Source: Welwitschia mirabilis (Eukaryota; Gnetophyta; Gnetopsida; Welwitschiales). From it: a stretch of 64,000 nt of DNA. Both the position numbers and the translations under genes were made by a program. A model generated the notes under the pieces. That model was given only the letters and a program-made list of their open reading frames with translations. It searched no databases and had not been told where the DNA came from. Every line of letters begins with the position of its first letter. Position 1 is the first letter of the stretch. The stretch covers positions 247,692,734 through 247,756,733 of the forward strand of contig JBOZIK010000001.1 of the NCBI GenBank assembly GCA_051453625.1. Direction: 5' to 3'. Of the stretch, positions 24,061-35,562 are shown one piece after another.

Positions 24061-24249
24061 TTTGTATTGAAAGAAAATGAAGAGTGTGTTTTTAAAACAA
24101 AATACTAAAAAATAAAACAAGAAGAAAAAGCAAATTGAGATGATTAGGAAAGATCACATTTCTTGGGCTTCGATCCAAGTTCTTGAAAATAAATAACATG
24201 AAAAGCATAGTGACTTGGAACACCTATGATAGATCTAGAAATCAATAGG

Positions 24250-24600
24250 AAATGCAAAGTAAAGCACTTGTAAATTTAGAAATAATCATTAATGTTATTG
24301 CATATGAAACTTATGAGAAAATAGAAAAGCTAAAATTGATTCCTTATTAAGGAAAAATATACTTAGCATATGGCTCAATAGGAACATGGAAAGGTGTTCT
24401 AAAGGATATAGCCATTGAACTAGAAGAATTTATCTACTTAATAGATTCATTAGTGATAAAGGGTCAGGGAGATACCCATGTAGTAATTTTAGAAAGACCA
24501 TGGACGGCTACTATAGATACTACTATTTAATCTAGAAGAGGAGTAATGAAAATTAGTCTATAAGATCTTAAAAAGAGGTTACACTACCTGATGTAGTGGT
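24250..24600 (+). pseudogene. Retropepsin region of element A
   Basis: Blocks ETYEKIEKL, GTWKGVLKDIAIELEEF and VVILERPW correspond to the C-terminal half of the Ty3/gypsy protease (the last is the ILGRPW-type flap end). The catalytic Asp block upstream is not readable. Stops are frequent. Confidence 0.7.
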
Positions 24601-25029
24601 TGCACAAGAGATGATATAGAATACAAAAGTTAAAACTAATGTAATTCTGACATAAAAGGTTAGTTTAATATTATATAAACAATAAGAAGAAAAATATGAA
24701 GAGGAAAATTTGATAGCTCAAGAAATAGAAAATACTCAACTTAAGGAAGGATTAGAGTATACTAAAGTAGCTCCAAATAAACCCTTAATTATAAACAGTT
24801 ATGTAACTCATTATAAGAAAAGAAAACTTAAAAAGAATGTTTATGAAAAGAAAAAGAACTTGTCTTGGGATCATATACTTATTAAATAAAAATATCCAAA
24901 TATATGTCAACATCAAATGTATTTAGATACATCTATCTAATCAAACAAGAAACTATAAAGAAACTGTAACCCATACATGTAGGAAATATTTAAATTAGAA
25001 ATTTCTAAACTCTTATATGTTGGATTCAT

Positions 25030-25720
25030 TTATCTTATATTTGATTTAGAATGGGTTAGTCCTATTACAATGGTTGTCAAATAAAGGAAATAAATGGATG
25101 GTATGTATAGACTTTCAAAGGTTAAATGATATAATTTATAAAAATCATTTTTATCTTTCATTTATAGATTAAGTTTTAGAAAGAATGTTTGAATATTAAT
25201 ACTACCATTTCTTAGATTGATATAATGCTATAATTATGTCTGAATGGCTTTAAAGAATTAAGCCAAGATAACTTTAGCTTATCATTGGTGTATTTATGCC
25301 TATAAAGCATTATCATTTAGATTATTTAAAGCCCTTGTTACTTTTAAAAGATTAGTAAATAGCATTTTTGAAGATATTATAGGAAGATTAATCAAAGTAT
25401 TTATGAATGATTTTTCAACTTTTAAAAACTATTTTGAGGAGTTACTAGATAAATTAAAAAGTGCTTTAGAGAGATGAAGAGAAAAATATCGTAGACTTAG
25501 CTAGCTAAAAAGTCATCTTATAGTGACAGAAGGCATAGTGCTAGGACATAAAATATCTCAAAAAGAATTGAGACTAATGAACAAAAAATTAAAGCTATAA
25601 AAGTATTTTACCCTCAACCAAACTAAAATAATTAACATTTTTTTAGGATATTTTATATATTATAGAAGATTTATATCCAACTTTAGTAAAGTTGCTAAAA
25701 CTTTAAGTAAAGTATGTGAA
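25030..25720 (+). pseudogene. Reverse transcriptase of element A, active site changed
   Basis: Blocks KWMVCIDFQRLND, FIDQVLERMF, then VFMNDFSTF and EGIVLGHKIS define a gypsy RT of Athila/Tat type. In the catalytic box the first Asp of the pair is Asn (codon 25406-25408, GAT to AAT). The linker after RT (about 25600-25700) contains FLGYF-type sequence in decayed form. Confidence 0.85.
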
Positions 25721-25779
25721 ATATCACTAGACTAATGAATGTCAAAATGCTTATCAAAATTTAAAGGATAAACGTTTAT

Positions 25780-26180
25780 TGAAACCTATTTTACAAGGAC
25801 CAAATTAGATAAGACCATTCCACATTATGACCAACATGTCTAATCATGCTATAGTAGTAGTTTAAGGGCAATAAGATAAAGAAAATAAACCTTATGCCAT
25901 TACTATATTAATACGAATTTTAACCCAACTCAATAAAATTACATAATAACAGAGAAAGAGTTGTTAGTAGCAGTAATAGCATTAGAGAAATCATAGCATT
26001 ATATTTTAGGTTACAAAATAAAAGTTCATATAGATCATAGTTCCATTAGATATTTAATTAAAAAATTACTTGAGAATTATCAGATGAATACTATTAATGT
26101 AGGATATTGACTTAAAGTTTATTAATAAAAGAGGGATAGAAAATGTAGTAGCACAACACCTCTTAATAGTAGAATTTTTT
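25780..26180 (+). pseudogene. RNase H of element A, decayed
   Basis: The stretch FHIMTNMSNHAIVVV matches the first RNase H block, with Asp to Asn at the expected acidic position. It is followed by KPYAITIL and later YLI-type remnants. Stops interrupt. Confidence 0.7.
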
Positions 26181-26275
26181 TGATGAGGTGTAGATAAACA
26201 TAATATATAAGTTTCCAAATGAATATTTTTTTAAGTAAAACCAATCTATGATATGTTGATATACCAAAATTTATT

Positions 26276-27560
26276 GTGTGTCAAATTACCATATTTTATG
26301 ATTTAATTAAAAGAAAAAGATTATTAAGGAAATTTAGAGATTATATTTGTCATGATAGAATATTATTTAGAAAACGCAAAGATCATGTTATTAGAAGATG
26401 TACAGAGGAAAATATAAAAAGTGAGATTCTAAAGGAGGATCATGAGGAAGAAGTAGGAGGACAATATGATGCAAGAAGAATAGGTCTAAAAATTATTCAT
26501 ATGGACTAATACTCATATTGAAAGGTTTAAATGCTTATATTCAAGGTTGTGATAAGTGTTAAAGAGGAGGAGCATCTAACTAGAGATTAGAAATGTTACA
26601 CCAATGGATTCAATGAATGGAGTCTTTTGATGTTTAGAGAATAGATTTTATTAAACCTATCAATCCTTTCTCTTACGAAAAATGATATATTTTAGTTTGT
26701 GTTAATTACTTCACTAAATAAGCTAAGGTATTATTGTTATTCCCAAACCATAATTAACTTTTTTCTTAATAATATTATCTATCAGTCTTATATCTAACAG
26801 AGTAACTTATTTTACTAGTAAAGTCTTTAAGAAACTTTTGACCAAATATGGAATCCACCACAAACTCTCTGCTACCTATAATCCTTAATCTAATGGTCAA
26901 GCTAAAGTAACTAATAAAAAATAAATAGAACATTAAAATAAATAGTAAGAAAATGGGTTGCATAGACAAATTAAATAAAGATTTATGGACTTATAGAATA
27001 ACTTGGAAACATACCACAAGGTTTAACCATATGAATTGGTCCATAGAAAAAGGGCTATTTTGCTAATTGAATTTAGAATATCAACATTTAAATTGGCTAA
27101 AGAATTAAAGTGTAACTTATATGTAATTCAAAAGAAATGGATAGAAAGCATAAATCTTTTAGATGAAAATAGGAAAGAAGCTCCTTTATGAAAAGAACTT
27201 ATATAATAAAAGACTAAGACATAAAATCATAATAGAATTATAAAAACTAATTTAAATGTAGAAGATTTTGTATGAATCTATGACTCTAAGAAGATTCATT
27301 TAAAACAAAAATATGAATAAAATTGATTAAGACACTATATCATAAGAAATTTTTTTATCAATGAAGCCATAAAAGTATATGATCTTTATGAAAAAATAAC
27401 CTACCAAGTTAATGGACAAAGAATAATGATGTAATATGATCATAAATTAGTTATAAAGTATTTAAGAAACCCTTATAGAATAGAAGGAATGTTTTCACTC
27501 TACTTATAAAATAAAAATTTTTAGACTAAATAACAGAGAACATGTCATTTTTCCAAAATT
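26276..27560 (+). pseudogene. Integrase of element A, two catalytic acids lost
   Basis: The open segment 26276-26509 is the N-terminal zinc region (LFRKRKDHVIRRCTEEN, then GGQYD, in which the second His is Gln). The CDKC pair is intact at 26548-26559. The first catalytic Asp is kept (RIDFIKP, codon 26644-26646). The second reads ISNRV, with Asn at 26796-26798, and the Glu is Lys (QAKVTNK, codon 26904-26906). A C-terminal domain follows to about 27560. All three changes from the family pattern are consistent with single transitions. Confidence 0.82.
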
Positions 27561-28665
27561 TACTCTAACTATTAATTCATTAAGCTGTTTAAGGTAAATT
27601 TAATGATTATGAAATAAGAAGCTAACTTAGTAAGTCTTAAATAGGGGATTGTGTATTATCCTTATTAAGAGGATTAAGGAAACACATTTAATCACATGAT
27701 ATAATATCTTTTATTAAATGTACATTAAAAAGAAAAACCATAATGTTCTACTACAAGTGCACTTAGGAAAATATTCCAAAGAGGCCCCTTTGGCAGTGCA
27801 ATATGATAGCTATAAGAACTCCACTAAGGGATAATTTAGTCATGATATAAATTAAAAAAGAAAATATGAAATCCTATGTATCCTTACTCCTTTGATAGTG
27901 GTTTCACTCTCATCATTATGATTAAATTAATTTGTGAAAATTAACAAGTTGAAAAATAATTGTACCCTAGGAGTCATTTAAGATACAACTAGTTGCTAAA
28001 GCTAAACTTTCTATTACAACTTAAAAAAAAGAAAAGAAAAGAAAAAAAGAGGAAGAAATAAACTAAAAAAAAGATATTCAAGTCTATTATGGAATGTGAA
28101 TCCAAATATTTTTAACTCAGTAGCATGCATAATTATTAAATTCTATTTTAGCAAAGAAAAACTTTAAAGTTTTTAAAATCATATTATATTATCTTAATAA
28201 TTTAATAAATTATTTAGTTTGAATTCCCTTTAATGAAGTTAATATGTCCATAAGAAAATAAAAGTAGTCATAAGATAACTTTATTTGAAATAAAAATTAG
28301 AAACTTTATTAGACAAGAAGTTTACTACGTCACTTGCAAAAATAATATAGAAAAATAAGTTTAAGTTACTAGAGCTAAAATAGTAAATCATTTGACTGAA
28401 TCAACTAAATTCTTAAAGTAGCTAGAGAGCTTATTCTTCCTATTATAATGCCTAGTCTTAAATGATGATGTCATAAAAGTCTCACTCAAGGGCAGCAGAT
28501 ACATCTCACTTAGGGACTCTAATAGCATATTGATCTCTTCTCGGTGGGCTTGTCAAAAGTTCTGGTAAGGCTTGGCATTTCATGTTGTTTTCTCTATTTT
28601 CTTCTTATCAAAGATTAATGTAGCAATAGTAAGTATAGGATTTATGCCTTGTAGGTAATTAATCA

Positions 28666-28950
28666 TTTTTTTCTAATACCTTCATCCACATAATTAACTA
28701 GCCTAAGAAAACATCATAGGCTAAATCCCCTTGATTCAGTTACTGATAAACCTCTTTAGTTCTCATCCTTAGATACTCACCCCCTAATTGATGAATCATA
28801 AAATCAAAACTTGGAGGAATGATGTCATTTTCAAAATGATCTTTACTAGCATTAGTACGAAAAGTATCTAAGATATCTAAGACCTTAGCAGCTAATTTGT
28901 AATCATAGTATAAGAACTACTACACCTCATTCTCTAATCTAATAAAATTT
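28666..28950 (-). pseudogene. Antisense reading frame in the 3' region of element A, copy 1
   Basis: Unlike its surroundings, this minus-strand frame reads through about 95 codons with only a few stops and a protein-like composition (for example YYDYKLAAKVLDILDTF and FDFMIHQLGGEYLRMRT). The same frame is kept in copy 2 (29737-30004) with conservative replacements, which indicates that both descend from a coding sequence. I do not recognise the protein. Some Tat-lineage retrotransposons carry an antisense ORF between pol and the 3' LTR, and this position and strand fit. Confidence 0.55.
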
Positions 28951-29736
28951 CAAGTAAGTGAGGATTACACATTTAATAAACATGTTAATCTATGTGGAAC
29001 CCAAGTTAAAAATGCAATGATTTACCTTTTTTACCTTAAGTTAGCAATGGAAGAATGATGAGGAGTGAAAGTCATGAGGATTGACTAAGAAAATATGATA
29101 AGGATTAGAAAATAATGAAAGAAAGGAACTTAAGGCTCAAATGGATAATAATGAATGATTAATATGAAAGAATGTGATTTATAATATAAAGTATTATTTA
29201 GTGTAGATAATAAATGTAATATATTGTTCTGCTAATTTATAGTTATTTTATGGAGTTTTATGAGTTGTTTTACAAGGATTTTATACAAGTTTAGGTGCAA
29301 TTATAAGGATTTTGGANNNNNNNNNNNNNNNNNNNNNNNNNNNNNNNNNNNNNNNNNNNNNNNNNNNNNNNNNNNNNNNNNNNNNNNNNNNNNNNNNNNN
29401 NNNNNNNNNNNNNNNNAGATAAAACCATTCTTCAAGCTACTAAAAAATTAAATCATTTAACTAAAAAAACTTAATTCTTGAAATGACTAGAGAACTTGTT
29501 CTTCCTATTATAACACCTAGCATTAGATGACAATCCCATATTACTATCTTCCAGGGCAAACTTGATACATTCCATTTAGAGAATCTGATGCATGTTGATC
29601 TCTTTTAGATGGGATCACCAAAAGTTTTGACAAGGATTAGCATTTCCTATTGTTTCTTCTATGTTTTTATTATTAAACTTAATGTAGCAATACTAAGTAT
29701 AGGGTTTGTGCCTTGTGATTGATCAATCCTTTTTTA

Positions 29737-30004
29737 TAACACTTGTATTGTTACAACTAACTAGAATAAAAATACTTTATATGCTAAATACCCTTGATTA
29801 AGTTATTGATGAAGCTCTTCAGTTCTTACTCTCAGATACATACCCATCAAGTGAAAAATCATAAGATAAAGACTTGAAGAGATGATATCATTTTAAAATC
29901 AATCTTTTCTAGCCTCAGTAATAAAACTCTCTAGGATTTTTAAAACCTTACTAGTTAATTTATAATCAAAGTATAAGATATATTACACCTTATTTTTATA
30001 ACCT
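29737..30004 (-). pseudogene. Antisense reading frame in the 3' region of element A, copy 2
   Basis: Same frame and order as copy 1: FDYKLTSKVLKILESF, then LMGMYLRVRTEELHQ. A stop codon occurs at the same place in both copies (before LNQG), so it either predates the duplication or arose twice at a Gln codon. Function unknown. Confidence 0.55.
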
Positions 30005-30719
30005 AACTAAAATCTAAGGTCACTAAGAATCTATACTCTTAATATAAATGTCTATTTGAGTGGTATCAAATTTAAAAAGCTAATGTTTTACATTTTTAAC
30101 CCCTAAGATAGTAATGTGAGAGTGATAGGAAGTGGAAGCCATAAGGGTTAATTGAAAAAAGATAGTAAGGATGGAAAATGATTGAATGAAGAAGCTTTAT
30201 GGCTTAGATGGAGAATGATGAATGATCAGCATGGAAGAATGAGATTAATATATAAGTTTTATTTATTATGATTAACAAGTGTAATTAATCTTAAGTTATC
30301 CAGTGCATACATATGTTTAGTATTGAAGTAAAATACGTTAAAGAAACTACATAGCTCTTTTATCCAACAACCAAAGTATGTCAAGTTTTAGCAATAATCT
30401 TAAAGTAAGAAAGGAACTAAGGAATTCTAAACTGACTAAGATTAATTCTAAAGTTAGAACTTCAAATCAATTTATGATTAGTTTACTTTTTCCCATGCTA
30501 CAAGCCTTTACAAGAATCCATTAAATTTTATCATCATTCCCAGTTGACAAGTGGTTAGTAAAATCCTGCAATTTACTTTTTAAAGTAAGACCTTTAGATA
30601 ATAATATGTAAATAATGAATTATATATATATATATATATTTGAAGAAAGAATAAAAATTGGAATTACTGATGTTGCTCTTAAACTAAAATATTATTATGA
30701 GATAGGGCTTAGAAATGAG

Positions 30720-31230
30720 TTTGTCGAGTTGACTTACACTGACTTAAAGTTAAAACTTTGAGTCAGATTTTAAGCCAAGTCTATAAACATAGAGATCTAT
30801 TTTCTAAACCTATGCAACTCCATAAAATAAGATCACTTAATTAATAGGAACCAACTCAAAGAAAAAAATTTAAGTCAAATTTTAGAACAAACCACTATGA
30901 TGTAAGTCTAAAGATTTGACTGATACTAGGTCAAAGTTAGAACTTTGAGTTGGATCTCATGTTAAGTTGATTGTCTTCTTGTATTCTTTAAACATACAAT
31001 AAAATGATAATACCTAGTTGACTAATACCAACTTAAATTCAAAATTTTGAGTTATATTTTAAGACAAATAGATTGTCTTCTTAAGTTGTAAGTAAAACAA
31101 AATCATCTGATTGACTGATACTAATCTAAATCAGAACTTTGAGTCAGATTTTAAGCTAAGCCATTGACGTGTATGTTCAAGGAGTTAATTAATAATAGCT
31201 CAAAGTTAAAGATCTGAGAAATATTTATAG
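30720..31230. repeat. Degenerate minisatellite, about six units of 75-100 bp
   Basis: A unit containing 'gactgatac', 'aactttgagt' and 'cagattttaag' recurs near 30729, 30828, 30915, 31015, 31110 and 31184. The units are strongly diverged. Tandem repeats in the 3' untranslated region are known in Tat/Ogre-type elements. An AT microsatellite (30621-30639) lies just upstream. Confidence 0.65.
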
Positions 31231-31560
31231 TCAACTTCATTAATTTGAACTTGCTTTTGAAGTATGAGATCTTCTTCTTATTGACCATCATCAACTTTCT
31301 ATTATAACTTCTTCACATGATCTTACTTCTTTATTCTTACTTACTTAATTATAATCAAGTGATAATAATTTAAAGGACCCCATCAAGACCTTGATAATTC
31401 TCAATGAGTACATAATCAATTTAATAGCCTTTATTAAGGAATTGAGAGTTCTCATGGCCCTCATCAAATCCTACTATTATAGAAAGTAACCACCACTTAC
31501 ATATGATATCACATTCCTTTATTTCATTTAAATGTTTTCTTGATGACTCCCTTCTCATTC

Positions 31561-32023
31561 TTGATGATCAGTATTACAAGTCAATAAATACCTTCCCTCC
31601 ACANNNNNNNNNNNNNNNNNNNNNNNNNNNNNNNNNNNNNNNNNNNNNNNNNNNNNNNNNNNNNNNNNNNNNNNNNNNNNNNNNNNNNNNNNNNNNNNNN
31701 NNNNNNNNNNNNNNNNNNNNNNNNNNNNNNNNNNNNNNNNNNNNNNNNNNNNNNNNNNNNNNNNNNNNNNNNNNNNNNNNNNNNNNNNNNNNNNNNNNNN
31801 NNNNNNNNNNNNNNNNNNNNNNNNNNNNNNNNNNNNNNNNNNNNNNNNNNNNNNNNNNNNNNNNNNNNNNNNNNNNNNNNNNNNNNNNNNNNNNNNNNNN
31901 NNNNNNNNNNNNNNNNNNNNNNNNNNNNNNNNNNNNNNNNNNNNNNNNNNNNNNNNNNNNNNNNNNNNNNNNNNNNNNNNTTGATGATCAGTATTACAAG
32001 TCAATACATACCTTCACTCCACA
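31561..32023. other. 377-N gap (31604-31980) flanked by near-duplicates
   Basis: 31561-31603 and 31981-32023 (43 bp each) differ at two bases. Either the gap hides one period of a tandem repeat or the contig ends overlap. The long frame reported across the N-run is an artefact. Confidence 0.7.
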
Positions 32024-32901
32024 TCATCTAACCTACATCAGTCTGTGTAATGTATATTTCATATTAGTAAATGTTCACATCATTATCCTTGCAACCATGT
32101 CATTACATTTTTCAACATCATCAACATACATAACAATTCCATTTTCAAATATTTCGTTTTTAGTAAAAAATCTCATTTACTCCTCGAATGTGTGAATTTA
32201 ATACAATAGCAAGCATGGTTTTACCTATTTTAGGTGGGAAACAAATTAGTAATTCTAAGTTTACCTTTACAATTTTACTTTACCATGCTTTTGTGCTTTC
32301 TTATGCTCTTTTTTGTTTAGATTCTAAAATTATGATAGAATACCTTCATGCAAAGGTCTTAAGTATGACTAATATCTTCTTTTTAGCATTTAAGAGAATG
32401 CCAAATTTAACATGGAAGAAGAGCAAAAGTGAATAGAATAGAGTAGAGTACAATGCAATGTTACCATAAAAAGTTTTTTTTTATAGTAGTGAAAGTGCAT
32501 CTCCAAATCTATGAAAAAGCCTTTATAGAAATATGTTCTATATTCTTTTTAGAACAGAAATTCCTAGTGAGTGTTTTCCAAATATTATTAGTAAATAACC
32601 CTTCCTTCAAAATAAATTTTTCATTAACCTAACTCTACTAATTGTAAAAAATTTAACAGAATGTAGGTTTATCTCTTCATAAATTTCATGCATGTGCTTT
32701 CAGACCCTTGCTTTACAAATTTTAATAAAAAATCATTAAACTTGGTTGGTATGAATGGTTGGCTATAAATGATAAATGTACTTTAGAATCTATCTATAAA
32801 TTTTATAAAAATTTAATATTTTAGGACAAAATAAAATATGAGTCTTTCTTTTTCTCTCATTTGTATATAATTATTTATTAAGGGACTAATAAAGTCTTTA
32901 G

Positions 32902-32912
32902 CTTGGGGGAAG
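32902..32912 (+). other. Polypurine tract of element A
   Basis: The run 'cttgggggaag' lies directly before the TGATGATG start of the 3' LTR and fixes that boundary and the strand. Confidence 0.85.
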
Positions 32913-33869
32913 TGATGATGACTAATTTTGATGTTAAACTTTACTTATTAATGAAATGTTGTTGTTTTTATAATTATTTATTTTAGATAGTAATATACAT
33001 TTTTCTTTAGAAAATTAGTTACAGTACTAGCTAATCAATAGCTTAGTTAGTTAGTGTGTTAGTAGGTTAGTATAGATATTTTATATTATTAAGTTATAGG
33101 TATAAAATACCATTTAATATAAATATGAAAGAGAGGTTTAAGGTGGCAAAAAGAAAATAACAACCTCAATCATAAACCTATCCATAAGGAGTAAAGAAAG
33201 GAAATAATAAAACAAAAAGGGATATAAGGAATAGATAACCATAAAAGGTGGGACCTTTTTTGATAAAGGCTCTAGCAATAGAACTCAGTAAGAAGGTTAG
33301 GACAAAAGATCTATCTTTCTTATAAAAGGTGCAATATCATCTCAATACTCCAAGTATTATCTACAAAGCAATACAAAAGTTATTAGTACATCTTTGTGTA
33401 ATATTTTGGTATTTCAATGTAAAGATGAAAAGTTTATATTTTAAGTATCATTTTATGCATGTTTTACTACTTGAAAAAGTAATGTTATCTACAATTTCTC
33501 CTATTTATGTAGTTTAACATAAATATTAATAATTAACATTACTTATAAATAAGTATTTTCTAGTGGATTATCTAACTTCTAGCATTTTTTTCTACTTTTT
33601 ATATTTCCCCATAGTGATATGTGTAAATAGAAAACTTTGTCATTAAATAAACTAGCTTGACTAGTTCAAGTAACTTCATCATGATAATATCATAATGATG
33701 CATTTTGAAATAAATAATTAAATCTCTAATAGTTTTTTAGTAAGACTTTGATTATTTTTATTTAATGGTAAGAGCTTATTTTATTTAAGAGTAACATAGT
33801 TTCTACATTTTCTAGCATGACTTTCTATTCTTTTTAAATATTTTTTGCTTTTATTTCATCACGTAAGCA
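32913..33869 (+). mobile_element. 3' LTR of element A
   Basis: This 957-bp repeat pairs with 21387-22325, starts TG and ends CA (TAAGCA). It is followed directly by minus-strand Tekay integrase sequence. Confidence 0.87.
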
Positions 33870-34935
33870 ACTATTAGGTCATTAACTCTTTGAGATTTTG
33901 GAAGTTATATGATAAAACCTATGTAAATTTCATCCCATTTTTATTTTTAAATATCATGAGGATAAAGTAATACTACTAGATTGCTATGTTATTCATTCAA
34001 ATTATTAATAATTAAAGCACATTGATATGGACTTTGCTATATTTAGTTTCATCTCTAGCCATCAAACTTTTTATTTCATGTTTTGATATATTTTAGTTTA
34101 TCTAGGATGATATACTATAGGTGGATTGTAAAATTCAAACATTAGCTTATATCTAACTGCATCTACATTATGAACTATAAATCTCCCCTTGAATATAATA
34201 ATACCATCTGAATTAATACTAAAATGCTTTCAATCTATTATTTTTTTATAGCTAGTCCTTTAATTTTTAATAATTCTCATCATTTTTTATCCCTCTAAAA
34301 TAATGATATAAATTTGGCTTTAAATTTCCTTGATTACCTTGATATAATCTCGTCTACTAAAAGAATTTACAACTATATTTTCTTTATCTTTCTAATATAA
34401 CATCTCTATATCAAAAGCATCTATAAATTTCATCCATGTTCTTTAGCTAAATATTTAAGTTTTATTAAGAAAAAATGTATTTTAGACTCTTTTGATTTAT
34501 CCCTTACATCATAAAGATAATGTTTTTACAACTTTAAAGCAACCTTTATTGTAGATAATTCAAGATCATGAATAAGATACTCTCATTTATGAATTTTAAG
34601 ATGTCTAGATCCATAAGCTTTCATACTTTTATCTTATTCAAGAACTACTCTAAGATCTTATTTAAATGCATCAATATAAATAAAAAACGTTTTTTGAACA
34701 TGTGGACTTTCTATAACTAGAGTAGTAGTTAATAATCTTTTAAGATAATCAAATGACTACTAATACTTCTTTATCCACTTAAAGTCTTAATTTTTCTTTA
34801 AAATGCTTATTAATGAAGAAGATATCTAAAATAAGTTAAACATGAATTAATGATAGTACTCAATAAGAGTAAGAAAACTTCTAATCTAGTAATATTTGTA
34901 GGTGTTATCCATTCAATTGTTTCTCTAACTCTATA
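33870..34935 (-). pseudogene. Tekay-like RNase H and integrase N-terminal part
   Basis: On the minus strand, RNase H blocks are seen at about 34480-34690 (YIDAFK, then KAYGSRHLKIHKWEYLIHDLELS). Near 33881-33960 the block KWDEIYIGFII.LPKSQRVNDL marks the start of the integrase core. In it the first catalytic Asp position reads Gly (IGF for the family's MDF). The next integrase block is found at 21386, on the other side of element A. The region between (34000-34450) should hold the HHCC zinc domain but is too decayed to read. Confidence 0.75.
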
Positions 34936-35440
34936 TTAATCCACTAATATATTTTTCTTCGATACTTCATGACCTAGAAATTGAAAGTATTCCTCACAAA
35001 AAGAGCATTTTTCCATGCTAGCATATAATTGATGATTTAATAAAGATTGTAATATTATTTTTAAGTGTTTTTCATATTCTTTATAAGTAATAAATAAGAA
35101 TATCATATATAAATACAAAAGATGTAATTCATAAGACTCATAAATACTATAAAGGCATTAGTTAACTAAAAGACATAACAATGAACTTGTAATACTCATA
35201 GCAGATTTTAAATGATATTTTATGAACATTGTCTTTTTAATTTGAACTTGATAATATTGATATTCTAAAGAAACTTTTGAGAATAGCTTATCTTTCTTGA
35301 ACTGATTAAAAAAATCATCTATTCTTGGAAGTGAATACTTGTTCTTGTTGTTAACCTTACTCAAATATATATTATCAATGCATAATCTTATTATTATATA
35401 TTTTTTCTTTATAAATAATATAAGTGATCTTCATGATAAT
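34936..35440 (-). pseudogene. Tekay-like reverse transcriptase, active site damaged
   Basis: The open segment 35158-35364 reads KVNNKNKYSLPRIDDFFNQF, the central RT block of Tekay-type elements. The segment 34936-35118 covers EKHLKIILQSLLNHQLYA and FLGHEVSKK. In between, in another frame, the catalytic box reads FVFIYDI: the first Asp of the pair is Tyr (codon 35105-35107). The element's own RYGHYEF-type block is at about 35170-35220, which matters because a second, foreign copy of that block lies upstream at 35617-35767. Confidence 0.85.
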
Positions 35441-35562
35441 GCAATATGGTGAATTAAATCCTTTATAAGAGTTATTTAAGCTAAATTCTTAATTATTTCA
35501 TTTTTTTAGGAAATATTTTATATGATTCATTAAAAATCGATTAGGTTCTTAATTTTAATGCA

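Larger units (their letters stand above)
28370..30290. repeat. Tandem duplication of about 0.9 kb
   Basis: The segment 28370-29210 recurs at 29430-30290 in the same order and orientation, with roughly a quarter of positions changed and some indels. Collinear landmarks include 'gcttattcttcctattataa' in the first copy and its equivalent near 29496 in the second. The gap 29317-29416 lies between the copies. Confidence 0.8.
27600..32902 (+). other. 5.3-kb 3' region of element A (post-pol)
   Basis: Between pol and the polypurine tract there is no sense-strand gene. The region holds a segment shared with the left edge of the window (27757-27925), a tandem duplication of about 0.9 kb with an antisense reading frame (28370-30290), a degenerate minisatellite (30720-31230), gaps at 29317-29416 and 31604-31980, and AT-rich DNA. 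Short frames at 31503-31600 and 32188-32436 show no recognisable domain. No envelope-like gene could be recognised. Confidence 0.65.
21387..33869 (+). mobile_element. Athila/Tat-type Ty3/gypsy element (A), nested in Tekay-like integrase
   Basis: Two direct repeats (21387-22325 and 32913-33869) flank plus-strand gag-pol (about 22.4-27.6 kb) and a 5.3-kb 3' region. The RT blocks (KWMVCIDF, VFMNDF, EGIVLGHKIS) and integrase blocks match the Athila/Tat clade. A G-rich polypurine tract lies directly before the 3' LTR. The flanking bases (GGTTA left, ACTAT right) do not form a clear target-site duplication, presumably through decay. The flanking Tekay integrase sequence is continuous across the element, which proves insertion. 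Total length is 12.5 kb. Confidence 0.88.

Noticed and set aside
31503-32195. Apparent 230-codon frame
   Set aside because: Most of it is an N-gap; the real ends are short and repeat each other.
32188-32436. 82-codon frame as a possible envelope-like gene of element A
   Set aside because: No signal-peptide or membrane pattern typical of env-like proteins, short, and not supported by a second copy.
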